Assembly: GCA_946539175.1 (NCBI GenBank)
Contig: CAMNHH010000110.1
Span: 1 to 7,163, forward strand
Reading direction: 5' to 3'
Length of the DNA: 7,163 nucleotides
From: an uncultured Clostridia bacterium
GTDB lineage: Bacteria > Bacillota > Clostridia > Oscillospirales > Oscillospiraceae
Part shown: piece after piece, positions 5,771 to 7,163 of the stretch
Layout of the letters: every line of letters begins with the position of its first letter
How positions within the stretch are numbered: the first letter of the stretch is position 1
Position numbers and translations under genes: made by a program
The notes under the pieces: model-generated
The model's database searches: none
What the model was told of the DNA's origin: nothing
The model's input: only the letters and a program-made list of their open reading frames with translations

Positions 5771-7102
5771 ATGGATCACAACGAATTTCAAACCGAAAAC
5801 CCGGGCGAAGAGCAGATCGAATCCCGCTCCGCGCCCATCCCGCAGACCAATCCCTGCGGCCAGCCCGTGCCCCAGCTGCGGACCGTGGTGAAAACCCGGA
5901 TCTGGCCCGTGGTGCTCTGCTCCGCCGCCGCGGCCCTGATCACCTTCTGGGGCTGCTGGCTCTACTTCGGGCTGCGGAGCAGGACCCCGGCCCCCTCCGC
6001 CGATTCCGGCGGGAGCCAGCAGGCGCTCTGGGAGCGGAAGCTGGACCAGATCAAGGAATACGTGGACGAGTATTTCATCGGGGACGTGGACGAGGGCAAG
6101 CTGGCCGACGCCGCCGCCGCGGGCATGATCGAGGGCCTGGGGGACGAGTGGAGCTACTACATCTCCGCCGACGACTACGCCGCCTACCAGGAGAGCGTCA
6201 CCAATTCCTACGTGGGCATCGGCGTCACCATCTCCGCTGAGAACGTGGAGCAGGGCATCGAGATCGTGGACGTGACCCCGGACAGCCCCGCCTATCACGC
6301 CGGGCTGGAGATCGGGGACATCGTGACGGCGGTGGAGGGCGTCCCCATCCTGGACGGCTCCGAGAACGCCATCGACCTGAACGAGACCAGGAATCGGGTC
6401 CGGGGCAAGGAGGGCACCGAGGTCACCATCACCGTGGTCCACGACGGGGTGAGCCGGGACGTGACCATCACCCGGGCCACCATCAAGACCGTCAACGTCA
6501 GCTGGGAGCTGCTGGACAACGGCGTGGGCTATATCCACATCCGCAACTTCGAGCAGGACGCCGCCCGGGACAGCATCGCCGCCATCGAGGCCGCCCGGGC
6601 CCAGGGGGCGAAGAGCCTGCTTTTCGACGTGCGCTACAACCCCGGCGGCTACAAGCATGAGCTGGTGGAGCTGCTGGACTACCTGCTGCCCGCCGGCCCC
6701 CTGTTCCGCAGCGTGGACTACTCCGGCCGGGAGAGCGTGGATGAGTCCGACCCGGAGCACCTGGAGCTGCCCATGGCGGTGCTGGTGAACTACGATTCCT
6801 ATTCCGCCGCCGAGTTCTTTGCCGCCGCCCTGCAGGAGTACGGGGCAGCCGACGTCGTGGGGGAGCAGACCTACGGCAAAGGCCGCTTCCAGACGGCCCT
6901 GAACCTGGACGACGGCTCCGCCATCAACATCTCCATCGGCCAGTACACCACGCCCATGGGCGTCAGCCTGGTGGGCAAGGGCATCACCCCCGACTACGAG
7001 GTGGAGCTGACGGAGGAGGAGAAGATGGACCTCTACTACAGCCGCCTTCCCATGGAGCAGGACGCCCAGCTGCAAAAGGCCCTGGAGGTCTTGACAAAGT
7101 AG
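5771..7102 (+). CDS. S41 family C-terminal processing peptidase (CtpA/CtpB-like)
   Basis: A 443-residue membrane-anchored serine protease. A hydrophilic N-terminus of about 43 residues is followed by a single membrane helix at 44-66 (IWPVVLCSAAAALITFWGCWLYF), so the bulk lies outside the membrane. A helical segment (86-140) precedes the PDZ domain at about 147-225 (YVGIGVTIS, then VTPDSPAYHAGLEIGDIV), which binds substrate C-termini. The S41 core follows. VGYIHIRNF (252-260) and LLFDVRYNPGG (283-293) lead to the catalytic Ser345 in YDSYSAAEFF and Lys370 in YGKGRFQ, 25 residues apart as in E. coli Prc. A ribosome binding site GAGG lies seven bases before the ATG. It is the last gene of the ftsEX cluster, behind the 5714-5741 hairpin. 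The substrate is not visible. CtpB of B. subtilis cleaves SpoIVFA, and other family members degrade cell-wall hydrolases, so the adjacent M23 enzyme is a reasonable candidate. Confidence 0.93.
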   Translation: MDHNEFQTENPGEEQIESRSAPIPQTNPCGQPVPQLRTVVKTRIWPVVLCSAAAALITFWGCWLYFGLRSRTPAPSADSGGSQQALWERKLDQIKEYVDEYFIGDVDEGKLADAAAAGMIEGLGDEWSYYISADDYAAYQESVTNSYVGIGVTISAENVEQGIEIVDVTPDSPAYHAGLEIGDIVTAVEGVPILDGSENAIDLNETRNRVRGKEGTEVTITVVHDGVSRDVTITRATIKTVNVSWELLDNGVGYIHIRNFEQDAARDSIAAIEAARAQGAKSLLFDVRYNPGGYKHELVELLDYLLPAGPLFRSVDYSGRESVDESDPEHLELPMAVLVNYDSYSAAEFFAAALQEYGAADVVGEQTYGKGRFQTALNLDDGSAINISIGQYTTPMGVSLVGKGITPDYEVELTEEEKMDLYYSRLPMEQDAQLQKALEVLTK

Positions 7103-7119
7103 CGGCTGGATAGTATAAT
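7091..7119 (+). promoter_or_regulatory. Consensus sigma-A promoter at the end of the S41 gene
   Basis: TTGACA (7091-7096) and TATAAT (7114-7119) match both consensus hexamers exactly with the optimal 17-base spacer. The -35 box lies within the last S41 codons and the stop (7100-7102) falls in the spacer. Transcription should start near 7126 and run out of the window to the right. Confidence 0.88.
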
Positions 7120-7163
7120 ATGTCGGCAAAATTAGTACAATCGGCAGAAAGGCGGAATTGTCA
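7103..7163 (+). other. Leader of an unseen downstream gene
   Basis: The last 61 bases contain the -10 box, an expected start near 7126, and AAAGGCGG at 7148-7155, which may be a ribosome binding site. No start codon with proper spacing is visible before the window ends. No terminator for the S41 gene is seen. The identity of the next gene cannot be told from this sequence. Confidence 0.5.

Noticed and set aside
4209..7129. Long minus-strand frames opposite the M23 and S41 genes
   Set aside because: Both have biased, repetitive composition mirroring the plus-strand codons (poly-Gly/Ala opposite the serine linker) and no recognisable domain.

Overview
The window is an ordinary-looking chromosomal segment from a GC-rich Gram-positive anaerobe. 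The best guess is a Clostridia member of the Oscillospiraceae type (Flavonifractor/Lawsonibacter/Oscillibacter-like). This rests on the DUF4830 lipid-anchored or membrane-anchored protein, the clostridial style of FtsX, S41 protease and PucR-type regulator, the strong AGGAGG-type ribosome binding sites and sigma-A-like promoters. The taxonomic call is inference; there is no rRNA or other marker in the window.

Layout. On the minus strand, 32-487 encodes a small single-pass membrane protein with a DUF4830 domain. Diverging from it across 73 bp, 561-1274 (+, GTG start) encodes an RsuA-family small-subunit rRNA pseudouridine synthase. A 267-bp AT-richer gap (1275-1541) follows. It holds two terminator-like hairpins and then a good sigma-A promoter (TTGCAA-17-TAAGAT). 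From there everything points right: a CdaR/PucR-family transcriptional regulator (1542-2636), ftsE (2674-3363), ftsX (3350-4240), a secreted coiled-coil M23 peptidoglycan endopeptidase (4311-5690) and a membrane-anchored S41 C-terminal processing protease with a PDZ domain (5771-7102). The window closes with a consensus promoter (TTGACA-17-TATAAT) overlapping the end of the S41 gene and driving an unseen gene to the right.

How the genes work together. FtsE and FtsX form the divisome-associated ABC-type complex that transmits ATP hydrolysis across the membrane to a coiled-coil murein hydrolase. The next gene encodes exactly such a partner: a PcsB/CwlO/EnvC-like coiled coil fused to a LytM domain with all metal and catalytic residues present. 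The S41 protease that follows is of the family that in other bacteria degrades or processes cell-wall hydrolases, so the module may contain both the activator and the disposal system for one hydrolase. The regulator upstream, separated from ftsE by only 37 bp, may be part of the same transcription unit. Three GC-rich stem-loops sit in the intergenic gaps of this cluster (before ftsE, before the M23 gene and before the S41 gene), none with a proper T-tract, and could set the relative output of the genes.

I see no mobile element, CRISPR array, tRNA or rRNA, and no wholly new system. The most interesting points are the regulator-FtsEX-hydrolase-protease linkage, the serine-only linker of the hydrolase, and the inter-gene hairpins.
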